Below, piece by piece: positions 44,284 to 53,412 of a stretch of DNA of 64,000 nucleotides. The translations under genes and the position numbers were made by a program. The number at the start of each line of letters is the position of its first letter. Position 1 is the stretch's first letter. Source of the stretch: Arminella tubonensis (GTDB lineage: Bacteria > Pseudomonadota > Alphaproteobacteria > Rhizobiales > Rhizobiaceae); assembly GCF_003240585.1 (NCBI RefSeq), contig NZ_PCDP01000035.1, forward strand, positions 124,001-188,000, given 5' to 3'. The notes beneath the pieces were generated by a model. That model did not search any database, was not told the DNA's origin, and was given only the letters and a program-made list of their open reading frames with translations.

Positions 44284-44351
44284 TGGATCGACGGCCTTTC
44301 CGCACCAGGGGAGGCGTGGGCCCGGCATGTTCGCCCAAGGGATGTTTGTAG

Positions 44352-44855
<504 letters not shown>

Positions 44856-44893
44856 CGGTTCCTTTCTTACCTCAAACCGCAAAGCCAACGATC

Positions 44894-45081
44894 CCCCTCT
44901 CCCCGTCCTTACGGGGAGAGGGTCGGGGTGAGGGGCAGTTCCGGGCGCCGAACCGACCAAAATAGAGCGGGGCTGCCGCCGCCACCGAGTACCCGTCGTC
45001 TTCACGTCCGCATCTTAAAATCTGCTTCTCCCCGTGGAATGCCCCTCACCCTAGCCCTCTCCCCGCAAGCGGGGAGAGGGA
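44894..45081. repeat. Two inverted copies of a dispersed palindromic element
   Basis: CCCTCTCCCCGT/ACGGGGAGAGGG with TCGGGGTGAGGGGCA (44894-44937) and, in opposite orientation, GCCCCTCACCCTAG with CCCTCTCCCCGC/GCGGGGAGAGGG (45038-45080). The same element occurs at 34754. The 342-base gap between ribH and the MFS gene contains nothing else recognisable. Confidence 0.85.
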
Positions 45082-45197
45082 ACCGCTCCGAATGTCCGCG
45101 TCTCCTACCGCCCATCAAAAACCTCTTGAAATCCTCCCCCCGATCCCGCATGCAACCATTGGAGTGAGGAAATAACGTTTCAGCAGAGGACAGCGCC

Positions 45198-46541
45198 ATG
45201 TCTCCTACCACGACATCTTCGGCGGCCCCTCGCCGTCTGACATCACAGGATTTTCGCACGCTTGGATTGGCGGCCCTCGGCGGAGCGCTCGAGTTTTACG
45301 ATTTCATCATCTTCGTGTTTTTCGCCGCCGTCATCGGCAAGCTGTTCTTCCCTCCTGACATGCCGGACTGGCTGGTGCTGATCCAGACTTTCGGTATCTT
45401 CGCGGCCGGCTATCTCGTGCGTCCCCTCGGCGGCATTGTCCTTGCCCACTACGGCGATCTCTTCGGCCGCAAGCGCGTTTTCGCCTTCTCGCTGCTCCTG
45501 ATGGCGCTGTCGACGCTCGGAATGGCCGCGATGCCGACCTATGCTTCGATTGGCATCGCGGCACCGATCCTGCTGGTCGTCTTACGCATCCTGCAGGGCG
45601 CGGCCATCGGCGGCGAAGTGCCCGGCGCCTGGACCTTCGTTGCCGAGCACGTCCCCTTCCGCCGCGTCGGCTTTGCCTGCGGCTTCCTCTGCTCGGGCCT
45701 CACGCTCGGCATCCTGCTCGGATCGTTCATCGCCACGATCATCAACACCGTATTCACGCCTGATCAGGTCGCAGCCTATGGCTGGCGAATCCCTTTCCTC
45801 ATCGGCGGCATCTTCGGCCTGATCGCCGTCTATCTTCGTCAATGGTTGCAGGAAACGCCGATCTTCGCCGAGATGAAGCGCAGCCGCTCGCTAGTATCCG
45901 AACTGCCGCTCAAAGCCGTGCTGCGCGATCACCCGCGCGGCATCGTCATCTCGATGCTTCTGACCTGGATCCTGTCGGCCGGCATCGTCGTCACGACGTT
46001 GATGACCGCGACCTTCCTGCAGAAGCTTTACCACTACACCGCCCAGCAATCGCTTGCCGCTACCAGCTTTGGCACCCTGTTCCTGATCTTCGGGACGGCA
46101 GCTGCCGGCGCCATCGTCGACCGCGTCGGCTCGGGCAAGTTCTTCACCGTGGCGAGCCTGTTCTTCGGTGCAGCGACCTTTACCTTCTACACCTACGCCG
46201 CGACGTCGCTGACTGTCATGTTCACCCTTTACGCCGTCATGGGCCTCTCGGTCGGTATCGTCGGCGCCGTGCCCTACGTCATGGTCCGCGCCTTCCCCGC
46301 CCGCGTCCGCTTCACCGGCTTGTCGTTTTCGTACAATGTTGCCTATGCCATCTTCGGCGGTCTGACCCCGATCGCCGTAACCTCGCTGCTCGCCGTAAAC
46401 CCCATGGCGCACGCCTACTACCTCCTCTTCATCGCCGCCCTCGCCTTCGTGCTTGGCCTCTATCTCATGGCCAATGGCGACAAAATCGAAGCAGACGCTG
46501 GCATCGAGGAATTGACGACAAGGCTGGCTTTGGAGTCGTGA
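45198..46541 (+). CDS. MFS transporter, metabolite:H+ symporter (MHS) family
   Basis: A 447-residue protein with 12 transmembrane segments. ALEFYDFIIFVFFAAVIGKLFFPP and RPLGGIVLAHYGDLFGRKRVF are the MHS family landmarks shared with proline/betaine, alpha-ketoglutarate and citrate transporters; GEVPGAWTFVAEHVP is the mid-N-half signature. It probably imports an organic acid or betaine with protons. It is a single gene. Confidence 0.9.
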   Translation: MSPTTTSSAAPRRLTSQDFRTLGLAALGGALEFYDFIIFVFFAAVIGKLFFPPDMPDWLVLIQTFGIFAAGYLVRPLGGIVLAHYGDLFGRKRVFAFSLLLMALSTLGMAAMPTYASIGIAAPILLVVLRILQGAAIGGEVPGAWTFVAEHVPFRRVGFACGFLCSGLTLGILLGSFIATIINTVFTPDQVAAYGWRIPFLIGGIFGLIAVYLRQWLQETPIFAEMKRSRSLVSELPLKAVLRDHPRGIVISMLLTWILSAGIVVTTLMTATFLQKLYHYTAQQSLAATSFGTLFLIFGTAAAGAIVDRVGSGKFFTVASLFFGAATFTFYTYAATSLTVMFTLYAVMGLSVGIVGAVPYVMVRAFPARVRFTGLSFSYNVAYAIFGGLTPIAVTSLLAVNPMAHAYYLLFIAALAFVLGLYLMANGDKIEADAGIEELTTRLALES

Positions 46542-46547
46542 ACCTAC

Positions 46548-46796
46548 TCACGATCGCCGCATGGTTCCGTTTCGGTACCACGGCTTGAGACTGTCGCGGG
46601 CCTCTTCGCGCGACAGTCCGATGTCCCTCAACAACTGATCGCCCTTTCGTAGGGCGATCAGTTCAAGTGCGCTGCGTTGAGCCAGGTACAGGCGCAGCAT
46701 TGCAAACCTGGAAGACAACTTTTCCTGCCCATCTGCGTCACACACCACGATCGCTCCCATCATTGTCTGGAGCAGATGTGAGCCGCTATTTGACAT
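46548..46796 (-). CDS. DUF1127 (YjiS-like) small protein
   Basis: An 82-residue protein ending in the family motif (LIALRKGDQLLRDIGLSREEARDSLKPWY), the arginine/leucine-rich DUF1127 segment with conserved RDIGLSR. Rhizobial members of this family bind RNA or modulate small-molecule stress responses; no role is shown for this one. The larger open frame in this position is not supported; ATG at 46796 gives a normal length. It is divergent from the LysR gene with only 42 bases between starts. Confidence 0.8.
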   Translation of the reverse strand: MSNSGSHLLQTMMGAIVVCDADGQEKLSSRFAMLRLYLAQRSALELIALRKGDQLLRDIGLSREEARDSLKPWYRNGTMRRS

Positions 46797-46838
46797 CGCA
46801 CAAACGAATAGTGACAATGTCAACCATTGAAAAATTTC

Positions 46839-47732
46839 ATGGCGAAACCGATGCATCTCCCCCTGGATAGCGATCTGCTGCGAATGTTTCTGGTTGTCGC
46901 CGATACGGGCAATGTGACGCGCGCCGCGGCGGATGTCGGCCGCACGCAATCGGCTGTCAGCCTGCAGGTCAAGCGGCTGGAAGAAAACATCGGCAAGCCG
47001 CTTTTCGCACGCGGTCCCCGGGGCGTGACGCTGACCGAAAGCGGCGTGCAGCTTTTGCCCTATGCGCGCCGTATCGTCGGGCTGATGGATGAAACCACCG
47101 CCGCCATGCGCCGCAAACCGCTGGACGGCCTGGTCCGCATCGGCATTCCGGAAGAGTACGGCCATACGGTTCTCCCGCGTGCGCTGGCCGCGTTTGCGGA
47201 AAGCCAGCCCTCGGTCGATGTCACCGTCCTTTGCGGGTACACCGCCCAGCAAATGGACGCGCTGGACAACGACCTGCTCGATCTTGCAGTCGTCTTCGAC
47301 TGGGGCGCGCAGACATCGGGAGAAGTGCTGTTCATCGACCCGACCGTCTGGGTGACATCGTCAGTCCATAGACTGCACGAGCGCGACCCGGTGCCGATCG
47401 CCATCTACGGCCGGTCCAACTGGTGCCGCGATTTTGCAATCAGGTCGCTCGAACAGCACAGCCTGCCCTACCGCATAGCCTATAGCTGCGATACCAGCGG
47501 CGGCCTCAAGATCGCCGTCACGGCAGGCCTCGGCATCGCGCCGCTCTCGCGCAGCAATATCCCGCCCGACTGCCGCGAACTGACGCTGGAAGACGGCTTT
47601 CCCCCGATCGATTCGTCACGCGTCGTCCTCAGGCGCAATGCCCATCACTCCAGCCCTGCCGTCGAAAGCATGGCCGACGTCATCCGATCGGCCTTCCGGC
47701 CTATATCACAAACGGGCTTGCGATCGGCGTGA
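46839..47732 (+). CDS. LysR-family transcriptional regulator
   Basis: A 297-residue regulator. The N-terminal winged helix is DSDLLRMFLVVADTGNVTRAAADVGRTQSAVSLQVKRLEENIGKPLFARGPRGVTLTESG; the C-terminal effector domain follows (VRIGIPEEYGHTVLPRALAAFAESQPSVDVTV). ATG at 46839 is used; an upstream TTG is possible. LysR proteins usually act on a divergent neighbour, here the DUF1127 gene. Its co-inducer is unknown. Confidence 0.9.
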   Translation: MAKPMHLPLDSDLLRMFLVVADTGNVTRAAADVGRTQSAVSLQVKRLEENIGKPLFARGPRGVTLTESGVQLLPYARRIVGLMDETTAAMRRKPLDGLVRIGIPEEYGHTVLPRALAAFAESQPSVDVTVLCGYTAQQMDALDNDLLDLAVVFDWGAQTSGEVLFIDPTVWVTSSVHRLHERDPVPIAIYGRSNWCRDFAIRSLEQHSLPYRIAYSCDTSGGLKIAVTAGLGIAPLSRSNIPPDCRELTLEDGFPPIDSSRVVLRRNAHHSSPAVESMADVIRSAFRPISQTGLRSA

Positions 47733-47750
47733 CGTCAACGGCCATCGCCC

Positions 47751-48488
47751 TCACCCGAGATCGACCTTGAAAGTCACCCGCTCGGCCGACCAGAAGCTTT
47801 CGGCATAGGCAATGGGTCTGCCGTCCTTGTCCGCATCGACCTTCAGCACGACGAAGATCGGCAGGGATTTGGGCTGCCGCAGCAGCCGTGCCTCTTCAGC
47901 GTTGGGCATGCGGGCCTCAATCTCGGTGGACTGCCTATCATAATCAGTAATGCCATAGGTTGCGAGCGAGGCGGTGATGGTGGGATGCTCCAGTCTCACC
48001 ATGTCGAAATCGGGAAAGCGATCCGCCGGATAGAAGGTATCGCCGAGTTCGACCGGGACGCCGTCTGCCGTCATCACGCCGCGACGGTGTATGACGAGCG
48101 CCCCATCCGGTAGCCCGAGGCGCAACGCGACCCGCGCGGGCGCCGGAATGATTTCATGGATCAGCAACTCGCCACCCGGCTCGAAGCCTTGCTCCATCAG
48201 ATTCCGGGAAAATCGCGTCTTCTTCGACAGGGTGTAGTCGAGCATGCCTTTGTGAACGAAGGTTCCGCGCCCTTGCTCGGCGCGAACCAGCCCCCGTGCC
48301 TCCAGATGCCCGAGCGCCTGGCGGACGGTGAAGCGGCTGACGCCGAAGCGCTCCATCAGCTGCGGCTCGGTCGGCAGCCGTTCGCCCCCGGCAAGCGTCC
48401 CGGCCGCGATCTCCGCGGCCAGGACTTCGCCGATCTGATGCCAAAGCGCACTGCCGCTGTTGCGATCCACCATCGGCTTTTCGCTCAC
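47751..48488 (-). CDS. GntR/HutC-family regulator, PhnF-like
   Basis: A 245-residue regulator with a GntR winged helix (ALWHQIGEVLAAEIAAGTLAGGERLPTEPQLMERFGVSRFTVRQALGHLEARGLV) and a UTRA ligand domain (LLIHEIIPAPARVALRLGLPDGALVIHRRGVMTADGVPVEL). The YTLSKKTRFSRNLMEQG linker resembles PhnF, the phosphonate regulator, but no phn genes are nearby. It shares a four-base overlap with the upstream methyltransferase, so the two are cotranscribed. Confidence 0.84.
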   Translation of the reverse strand: MSEKPMVDRNSGSALWHQIGEVLAAEIAAGTLAGGERLPTEPQLMERFGVSRFTVRQALGHLEARGLVRAEQGRGTFVHKGMLDYTLSKKTRFSRNLMEQGFEPGGELLIHEIIPAPARVALRLGLPDGALVIHRRGVMTADGVPVELGDTFYPADRFPDFDMVRLEHPTITASLATYGITDYDRQSTEIEARMPNAEEARLLRQPKSLPIFVVLKVDADKDGRPIAYAESFWSAERVTFKVDLG

Positions 48489-49171
48489 GCGCGCTTTTCC
48501 AACCGAAAGAGCAGCTTGTATTCTGCCGGATAGGCGAGCGCGTCGAGAATGCTCGGATAATATTTGCGATCCTTCGATGCCTGCACGAAGCCGTTGAAGC
48601 CGAATCGCTTTACCGAGACTTCGAAACCCGCGGCGACAAAAGCGTCGATATAGTCTTGCGGAGAATAATCCTGCACCGGCGCATTGCTATTGCCGCCGAT
48701 CAGCTCTCGAAATTTCGGCCAGAGCGGCATCTCCGTGTGGCAACCCGTGACGGCATAATAGACGCCGCCATTGCGCATAACGCCGTACATCTGGTTGGCA
48801 TGTTGCTTCAGCTCCGGAAGCAGGTAGACGACCTCATAGCTGAAGGCCACATCGAAGCTGTCCGCCCACGGCGAGAGGTCGGTCGTCACATGAAACTGCA
48901 CTGGCATGCCGCCCTTGGCCGCATCAGCCGCCGCAATCGACTCCGAGGCGATATCAATGCCGACGCCGCGCCGGAATGGTCGCAGCGCATGCAGAAGCCG
49001 CAGGAAACCACCACGATTGCAGCCGAAATCCAGAACTGTCTTCGACGAAAAATCCCGCTCCGGGATCGTCTCGATGAAATGCCGCCAATAGGGGCTGTGT
49101 GATTCCGCCATGGAGACATCTCCCTGCGGCTCGGTGTGCCATGTCGCGTATGAGGTAGCTGCGCTCGTCAT
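48485..49171 (-). CDS. Class I SAM-dependent methyltransferase
   Basis: A 228-residue methyltransferase with the SAM motif VLDFGCNRGGFLRLLHAL (about residues 49-66), GVGIDIASESI and SYEVVYLLPEL. Its substrate cannot be inferred. ATG at 49171 has CGGAG eight bases upstream. It shares a transcript with the PhnF-like regulator gene downstream. An inverted repeat at 49235 lies 64 bases upstream of its start. Confidence 0.82.
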   Translation of the reverse strand: MTSAATSYATWHTEPQGDVSMAESHSPYWRHFIETIPERDFSSKTVLDFGCNRGGFLRLLHALRPFRRGVGIDIASESIAAADAAKGGMPVQFHVTTDLSPWADSFDVAFSYEVVYLLPELKQHANQMYGVMRNGGVYYAVTGCHTEMPLWPKFRELIGGNSNAPVQDYSPQDYIDAFVAAGFEVSVKRFGFNGFVQASKDRKYYPSILDALAYPAEYKLLFRLEKRA

Positions 49172-49234
49172 TCTTGTGCTCCGGCTCGGGTTGATCAGCC
49201 GCAAATTAGGGGATCACCATGACAATTACATGAA

Positions 49235-49256
49235 TTCGTCCGGACGACCGGACGAA
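49235..49256. promoter_or_regulatory. Palindrome before methyltransferase-gntR operon (possible operator)
   Basis: TTCGTCCGG and CCGGACGAA form nine-base arms around ACGA; an inner 12-base palindrome TCGTCCGGACGA overlaps the left arm. GTC...GAC spacing resembles GntR-type half-sites. Location upstream of an operon containing a GntR regulator fits autoregulation. Confidence 0.45.
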
Positions 49257-49286
49257 CAAAAAAAGCCCCGCACGAGGGCGGGGCTT
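49257..49286 (-). terminator. Terminator of the sugar ABC operon
   Basis: On the minus strand AGCCCCGC and GCGGGGCT pair around a six-base loop, followed by TTTTTTT. It lies 25 bases after the ATPase stop at 49311. Confidence 0.88.
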
Positions 49287-49310
49287 TGCGCTATCGGGGG
49301 GCGCGAAGTG

Positions 49311-50315
49311 CTAGGGCCGAATGGCCTGGTCGTTGGCGTCGAAGCGGTGCATGTGGCCGGCATCCGGGGTCGCGTAGACGATCTCGTCCGGCTCGTACTG
49401 GTGCTCGCCGAAGAGACGGGCGGTCAGCAGCCCGGTCTGGTCGGATTCGAGATAGATGATCGTGTCGGCACCAAGATGTTCGACGTGGACGACCTTGGAC
49501 GCCCAGGTCCCCTGCTCGCGCGAAAGCGTGATGTGTTCGGGCCGTACGCCGATCGTCTTGGCCTCCCTGTCGCCGAGCCTGTCGCCCGGGATCATGTTCA
49601 TCTGCGGCGAGCCGATGAAGCTGCCGACGAAGACGTTTGCCGGGCGGTTGTAGAGTTCCATCGGCGTACCGACCTGCTCAATGGCGCCGGCGTTCAGCAC
49701 GACGATCCTGTCTGCCAGCGTCATCGCCTCGACCTGGTCGTGGGTAACGTAGATCATCGTTGCCTTCAGGCTGCGGTGCAGACGGGCGATTTCGAGACGC
49801 GTCTGGACACGCAGCGCCGCATCGAGGTTCGACAACGGCTCGTCGAAGAGAAACAGCGCCGGTTCGCGGACGATGGCCCGGCCGATGGCGACGCGCTGAC
49901 GCTGGCCGCCGGAGAGTTCTGACGGACGCCTTGCGAGGTAGGGACCAAGCGACAGCATGCCTGATGCCTTGTCGACCCGCGCCTCTATCTCGTCCTTCGG
50001 TGTGCCTGCCTGCTTGAGGCCGAGGCCCATGTTGTCCTTGACGGTCAGGTGCGGATAGAGCGCATAGGACTGGAACACCATGGCGATGCCGCGCTTGGCC
50101 GGAGGCGTCACGGTAACGTCCTGGCCATTGATCAGCACCGTGCCGGATGTCACATCTTCGAGCCCGGCGATGCTTCGCAACAGCGTCGACTTTCCGCAGC
50201 CGGAGGGACCGACGAAAATGACGAACTCTCCGTCCTTCACCTCGAGGTCGATGCCCTTCAGCACATCATGCGTGCCGTAGGCCTTGCGGATGGATTTCAG
50301 TTGAAGCGATCCCAC
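49311..50315 (-). CDS. Carbohydrate ABC transporter ATP-binding protein (UgpC/MalK class)
   Basis: A 334-residue ATPase: Walker [11 protein letters not shown]-loop [13 protein letters not shown], signature [15 protein letters not shown], Walker [13 protein letters not shown], and a C-terminal regulatory domain ([11 protein letters not shown]). It is the last gene of the sugar-importer operon and ends before a strong terminator. MalK-type proteins can serve several sugar importers. Confidence 0.92.
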   Translation of the reverse strand: MGSLQLKSIRKAYGTHDVLKGIDLEVKDGEFVIFVGPSGCGKSTLLRSIAGLEDVTSGTVLINGQDVTVTPPAKRGIAMVFQSYALYPHLTVKDNMGLGLKQAGTPKDEIEARVDKASGMLSLGPYLARRPSELSGGQRQRVAIGRAIVREPALFLFDEPLSNLDAALRVQTRLEIARLHRSLKATMIYVTHDQVEAMTLADRIVVLNAGAIEQVGTPMELYNRPANVFVGSFIGSPQMNMIPGDRLGDREAKTIGVRPEHITLSREQGTWASKVVHVEHLGADTIIYLESDQTGLLTARLFGEHQYEPDEIVYATPDAGHMHRFDANDQAIRP

Positions 50316-50327
50316 AGTCTTTGATCC

Positions 50328-51392
50328 TTACAAAAATACGGTCTTGCCGGTGCGAACGCTTTCGTCGGCAGCCAGGCAGATGCGAAGCGATTGCACGGCG
50401 TCGTGCATGTGCCTTGTCAGGTCCATGTCCTCGCGAATGGCCTTCAGCACGAAGGCTTGCTCGAAATTGCAGAGTTCCTGATGCCCGGGTTCGCCGTCCA
50501 TGTGCAGGTCCTGATCCGGATGGATGAACTTGCCGTTCGGACCCGTTTCGGCGTTGTGCAGGCGGATGACCGATGTCTTGGTGTGCGTGTCGATATCGTC
50601 GGACTTGGCGTTCGGGTCCATCACGATCGACACGGCGCCGTTCGGTGACATGACGTCCTTCACGAAGAAGGCGGTTTCGGAGATCATCGGACCCCATGCC
50701 GCCTCGTACCAGCCGACCGAGCCATCCTCGAACTTCACCTGCAGATGGCCGTAATTATACATATCAGGTGCGATCTCGTCGGAAAGCCGCAGGCCCATGC
50801 CGCGAACCTCGACCGCCTTCGCGTCAGTGATCTGGCACATCACGTCAACATAATGCACGCCGCAATCAACGATCGGCGAGGTCGTCTGCATGAGCGCCTT
50901 GTGCGTTTCCCAGGTCGGGCCGCTAGACTGCTGGTTCAGGTTCATGCGGAAGACATATGGCCCGCCAAGATTGCGCGCTTCCGCGATCAGCCGCATCCAG
51001 GACGGATGGTGGCGCAGGATATAGCCGATCACCAGCTTGCGGCCGGCTTTCTTTGCAGCGGCAACCACCCGCTCGGCGTCAGCAACCGTCGTTGCCAGCG
51101 GCTTCTCGATGAATACGTCGCAGCCGGCCTCGAACGCCATCACGGCATAGTCGGCATGGCTATCGGAATAGGTGCAGATCGAGCAGAGATCCGGCTTCAA
51201 TTCCGCAAGCGCCGTCTTGAAATCCGGGTGGATCGTGTAGTGGTGCAGCTCTTCCGCCAGCACCGGCTTGGAGCGGTTGACCAGGCCGACGATCTCGAAG
51301 CCTGGATTGTTATGGTAGGCCAGCGCATGGCTGCGGCCCATGTTGCCGAGACCTGCGACCAGCACGCGGATCGGTTTTGCAGAAGGGTTCAC
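50328..51392 (-). CDS. Gfo/Idh/MocA-family oxidoreductase
   Basis: A 354-residue NAD(P)-dependent sugar dehydrogenase: Rossmann motif VLVAGLGNMGRSHALAYH at residues 9-26, and the lysine-bearing EKPLATTVADAERVV that defines the family's active site. It sits between permease and ATPase genes, overlapping the permease stop by four bases. It probably acts on the imported sugar, for example by oxidising a hydroxyl of inositol, a glucoside or an amino sugar. Exact substrate unknown. Confidence 0.9.
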   Translation of the reverse strand: MNPSAKPIRVLVAGLGNMGRSHALAYHNNPGFEIVGLVNRSKPVLAEELHHYTIHPDFKTALAELKPDLCSICTYSDSHADYAVMAFEAGCDVFIEKPLATTVADAERVVAAAKKAGRKLVIGYILRHHPSWMRLIAEARNLGGPYVFRMNLNQQSSGPTWETHKALMQTTSPIVDCGVHYVDVMCQITDAKAVEVRGMGLRLSDEIAPDMYNYGHLQVKFEDGSVGWYEAAWGPMISETAFFVKDVMSPNGAVSIVMDPNAKSDDIDTHTKTSVIRLHNAETGPNGKFIHPDQDLHMDGEPGHQELCNFEQAFVLKAIREDMDLTRHMHDAVQSLRICLAADESVRTGKTVFL

Positions 51393-52228
51393 TTGACGGC
51401 TCCAGACGTGATGCCGCGGATCAGCTGCCGCGAGAAGATGACGTAGAGGACGAGGATCGGCAGGATCGCGAGCGACAAGGCCGCGAGCACCGCATTCCAG
51501 TTGGTGACAAACTGGCCGATGAATATCTGCGAACCGAGAGTGACCGTCTTGGTCGCCTCGCTCGGCGCGAGGATCAGCGGGAACCAGAGGTCGTTCCAGA
51601 TCGGGATCATCGTAAAGACCGCAACCGTCGCCATTGCCGGACGGACCAGCGGCAGCACGAGGCGGAAGAAGATCGCATATTCGGTCAAGCCGTCGATACG
51701 GCCAGCATTCTTCAAGTCATCAGAAACGGTGCGCATGAATTCCGACAGGATGAAGATCGCCAGCGGCAGGCCTTGCGCGGTGTAAACCAGGATAAGCGCC
51801 GTCAGTGTGTTCACCAGCCCTGCGGCGACCATGCCCTGCAGGATCGCGACCGTGCCGAGACGGATCGGGATCATGATGCCGATCGCCATGTAGAGCCCCG
51901 TGAGCAGATTGCCGCGAAAGCGATATTCAGACAATGCGAAGGCAGCCATTGCCCCGAACAGCAGCACGATGACGATCGAGGAGATCGTGACGATGGCGCT
52001 GTTTTCGAAATAGATCGCGAAATTGCCCTGGCCGAGCACGGTCTGGTAGCCAATCAGGCTGAACGTCGACGGCAACGGCACGCTCAGCGGCGAGCGGAAG
52101 ATCGAAGCGCGATCCTTGAACGAATTGACGACCGTCAGAAACACCGGAAACAATGCGATCAGCGTATAGCCAAGCAGGGCGACGTGGACGAGGCCGGTGC
52201 GGATGGTGGAGTTGCGTGCCTTGGACAT
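51389..52228 (-). CDS. Carbohydrate ABC transporter permease (MalG-like)
   Basis: A 279-residue permease with six transmembrane segments; EAA loop LKNAGRIDGLTEYAIFFRLVLPLVRPA. The start at 52228 gives MSKARNSTIRTGLVHVALLGYTLIALFPVF, a normal cytoplasmic tail and first helix; the longer frame is not supported. It is eleven bases after the other permease stop. Confidence 0.9.
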   Translation of the reverse strand: MSKARNSTIRTGLVHVALLGYTLIALFPVFLTVVNSFKDRASIFRSPLSVPLPSTFSLIGYQTVLGQGNFAIYFENSAIVTISSIVIVLLFGAMAAFALSEYRFRGNLLTGLYMAIGIMIPIRLGTVAILQGMVAAGLVNTLTALILVYTAQGLPLAIFILSEFMRTVSDDLKNAGRIDGLTEYAIFFRLVLPLVRPAMATVAVFTMIPIWNDLWFPLILAPSEATKTVTLGSQIFIGQFVTNWNAVLAALSLAILPILVLYVIFSRQLIRGITSGAVK

Positions 52229-52239
52229 CGGGCGCCTCC

Positions 52240-53193
52240 TCAGAACTGGTAGCGGCGGATGCGCCGCTGGACGATGAAGAGGTAGAACGAGACGCCGGCA
52301 AGGATGATGAGGAACATCACCGTCGCAATCGTCGCGCCCATCGAGCGGTCGCCGAGCTGCAGCTGGAAGCCGAAGAAGGTGCGATAGAGCAAGGTGCCGA
52401 GAATATCTGTCGAACCATCGGGTCCGGCAAGTGCACCTTGCACCGTGTAGACTAGGTCGAAGGCATTGAAATTGCCGACGAAAGTCAGGATCGAGATGAT
52501 GCCGATCGCCGGCAGCACCAGCGGCAGCTTGATCTTCCAGAACTGGCTCCAGCCGGTAATCCCGTCGCATTCCGCGGCCTCGATCACCTCTTCGGGGATG
52601 TTCAAGAGCGCCGCATAGATCAGCATCATTGGAATGCCGACATATTGCCAGACGGAAATCAGCGCCACTGCGATCAGCGCGGTTCCGGGCTTGCCAAGCC
52701 ACGGCTCGAAGAACGACTTGAGCCCAATGAGATCCATCATCCCGGGCGCCACGCCCCAGATCGGCGACAGGATCAGCTTCCAGATGAAGCCGACGATAAC
52801 GAAGGATAGCAGCGTCGGCAGGAACATTGCCGTGCGGTAGAAGGCGACAAAACGGAGCTTCGGCAGCGAAAGCAGCGCTGCAAGCATCACGCCGATCGGG
52901 TTCTGCACGCACATATGGATGGCGAAGAAGACGAGATTGTTGCGCAGCGCGTTCCAGAAGTCATGTGCCCAACGCACATCGCCGAACAACACCTTGAAAT
53001 TGGCAAGCCCGACGAAGGCCAGCTGCCCGTCGACCAGATTGTACATCGACTGCCGCAGCGTCTCGATCAACGGCAGGATCATCACGACTGTGTAGACCAG
53101 GAAGGCCGGAAAAAGAAAAACGAGGATATGCCAGCGCACCGGGCGCTTGATTGGAACCGCATCAAAGGCGGCTTTAGTATCGACGTCGCTCAT
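52240..53193 (-). CDS. Carbohydrate ABC transporter permease (MalF-like)
   Basis: A 317-residue permease with six transmembrane segments; EAA loop IEAAECDGITGWSQFWKIKLPLVLPA. Start at 53193 (MSDVDTKAAFDAVPIKRPVRW) is preferred; the frame continues upstream across a palindromic repeat, where no start is likely. It pairs with the MalG-like permease. Confidence 0.9.
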   Translation of the reverse strand: MSDVDTKAAFDAVPIKRPVRWHILVFLFPAFLVYTVVMILPLIETLRQSMYNLVDGQLAFVGLANFKVLFGDVRWAHDFWNALRNNLVFFAIHMCVQNPIGVMLAALLSLPKLRFVAFYRTAMFLPTLLSFVIVGFIWKLILSPIWGVAPGMMDLIGLKSFFEPWLGKPGTALIAVALISVWQYVGIPMMLIYAALLNIPEEVIEAAECDGITGWSQFWKIKLPLVLPAIGIISILTFVGNFNAFDLVYTVQGALAGPDGSTDILGTLLYRTFFGFQLQLGDRSMGATIATVMFLIILAGVSFYLFIVQRRIRRYQF

Positions 53194-53284
53194 GGCTTTT
53201 GCCTGCTCTTGTGTCCCTGGCCATGAAGGCGCAGCAAAATGAAAATGGATGATCGCTGTCGAGGTTCTAAATCGCGGCGATCTC

Positions 53285-53400
53285 CACCTCCCCCTTGATG
53301 GGGGAGGTCGCAGCGAAGCTGCGGGTGGGGGTGATACCTGCTCTGAAGGAATCACCCCACCCCGGCCTGAAGGCCGACCCTCCCCATCAAGGGGAGGGTG
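53285..53400. repeat. Large palindromic element between binding-protein and permease genes
   Basis: Two short stem-loops, CCTCCCCC/GGGGGAGG (53287-53307) and CCCTCCCC/GGGGAGGG (53378-53398), flank GGGTGGGGGTGAT and ATCACCCCACCCC (53323 and 53351), so the whole block can fold into one long stem. The flanking arms are also inverted copies (TTGAT core against ATCAA). It probably is a mobile repeat used as an intra-operon hairpin. Confidence 0.8.
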
Positions 53401-53412
53401 AAGCTCATTCAC

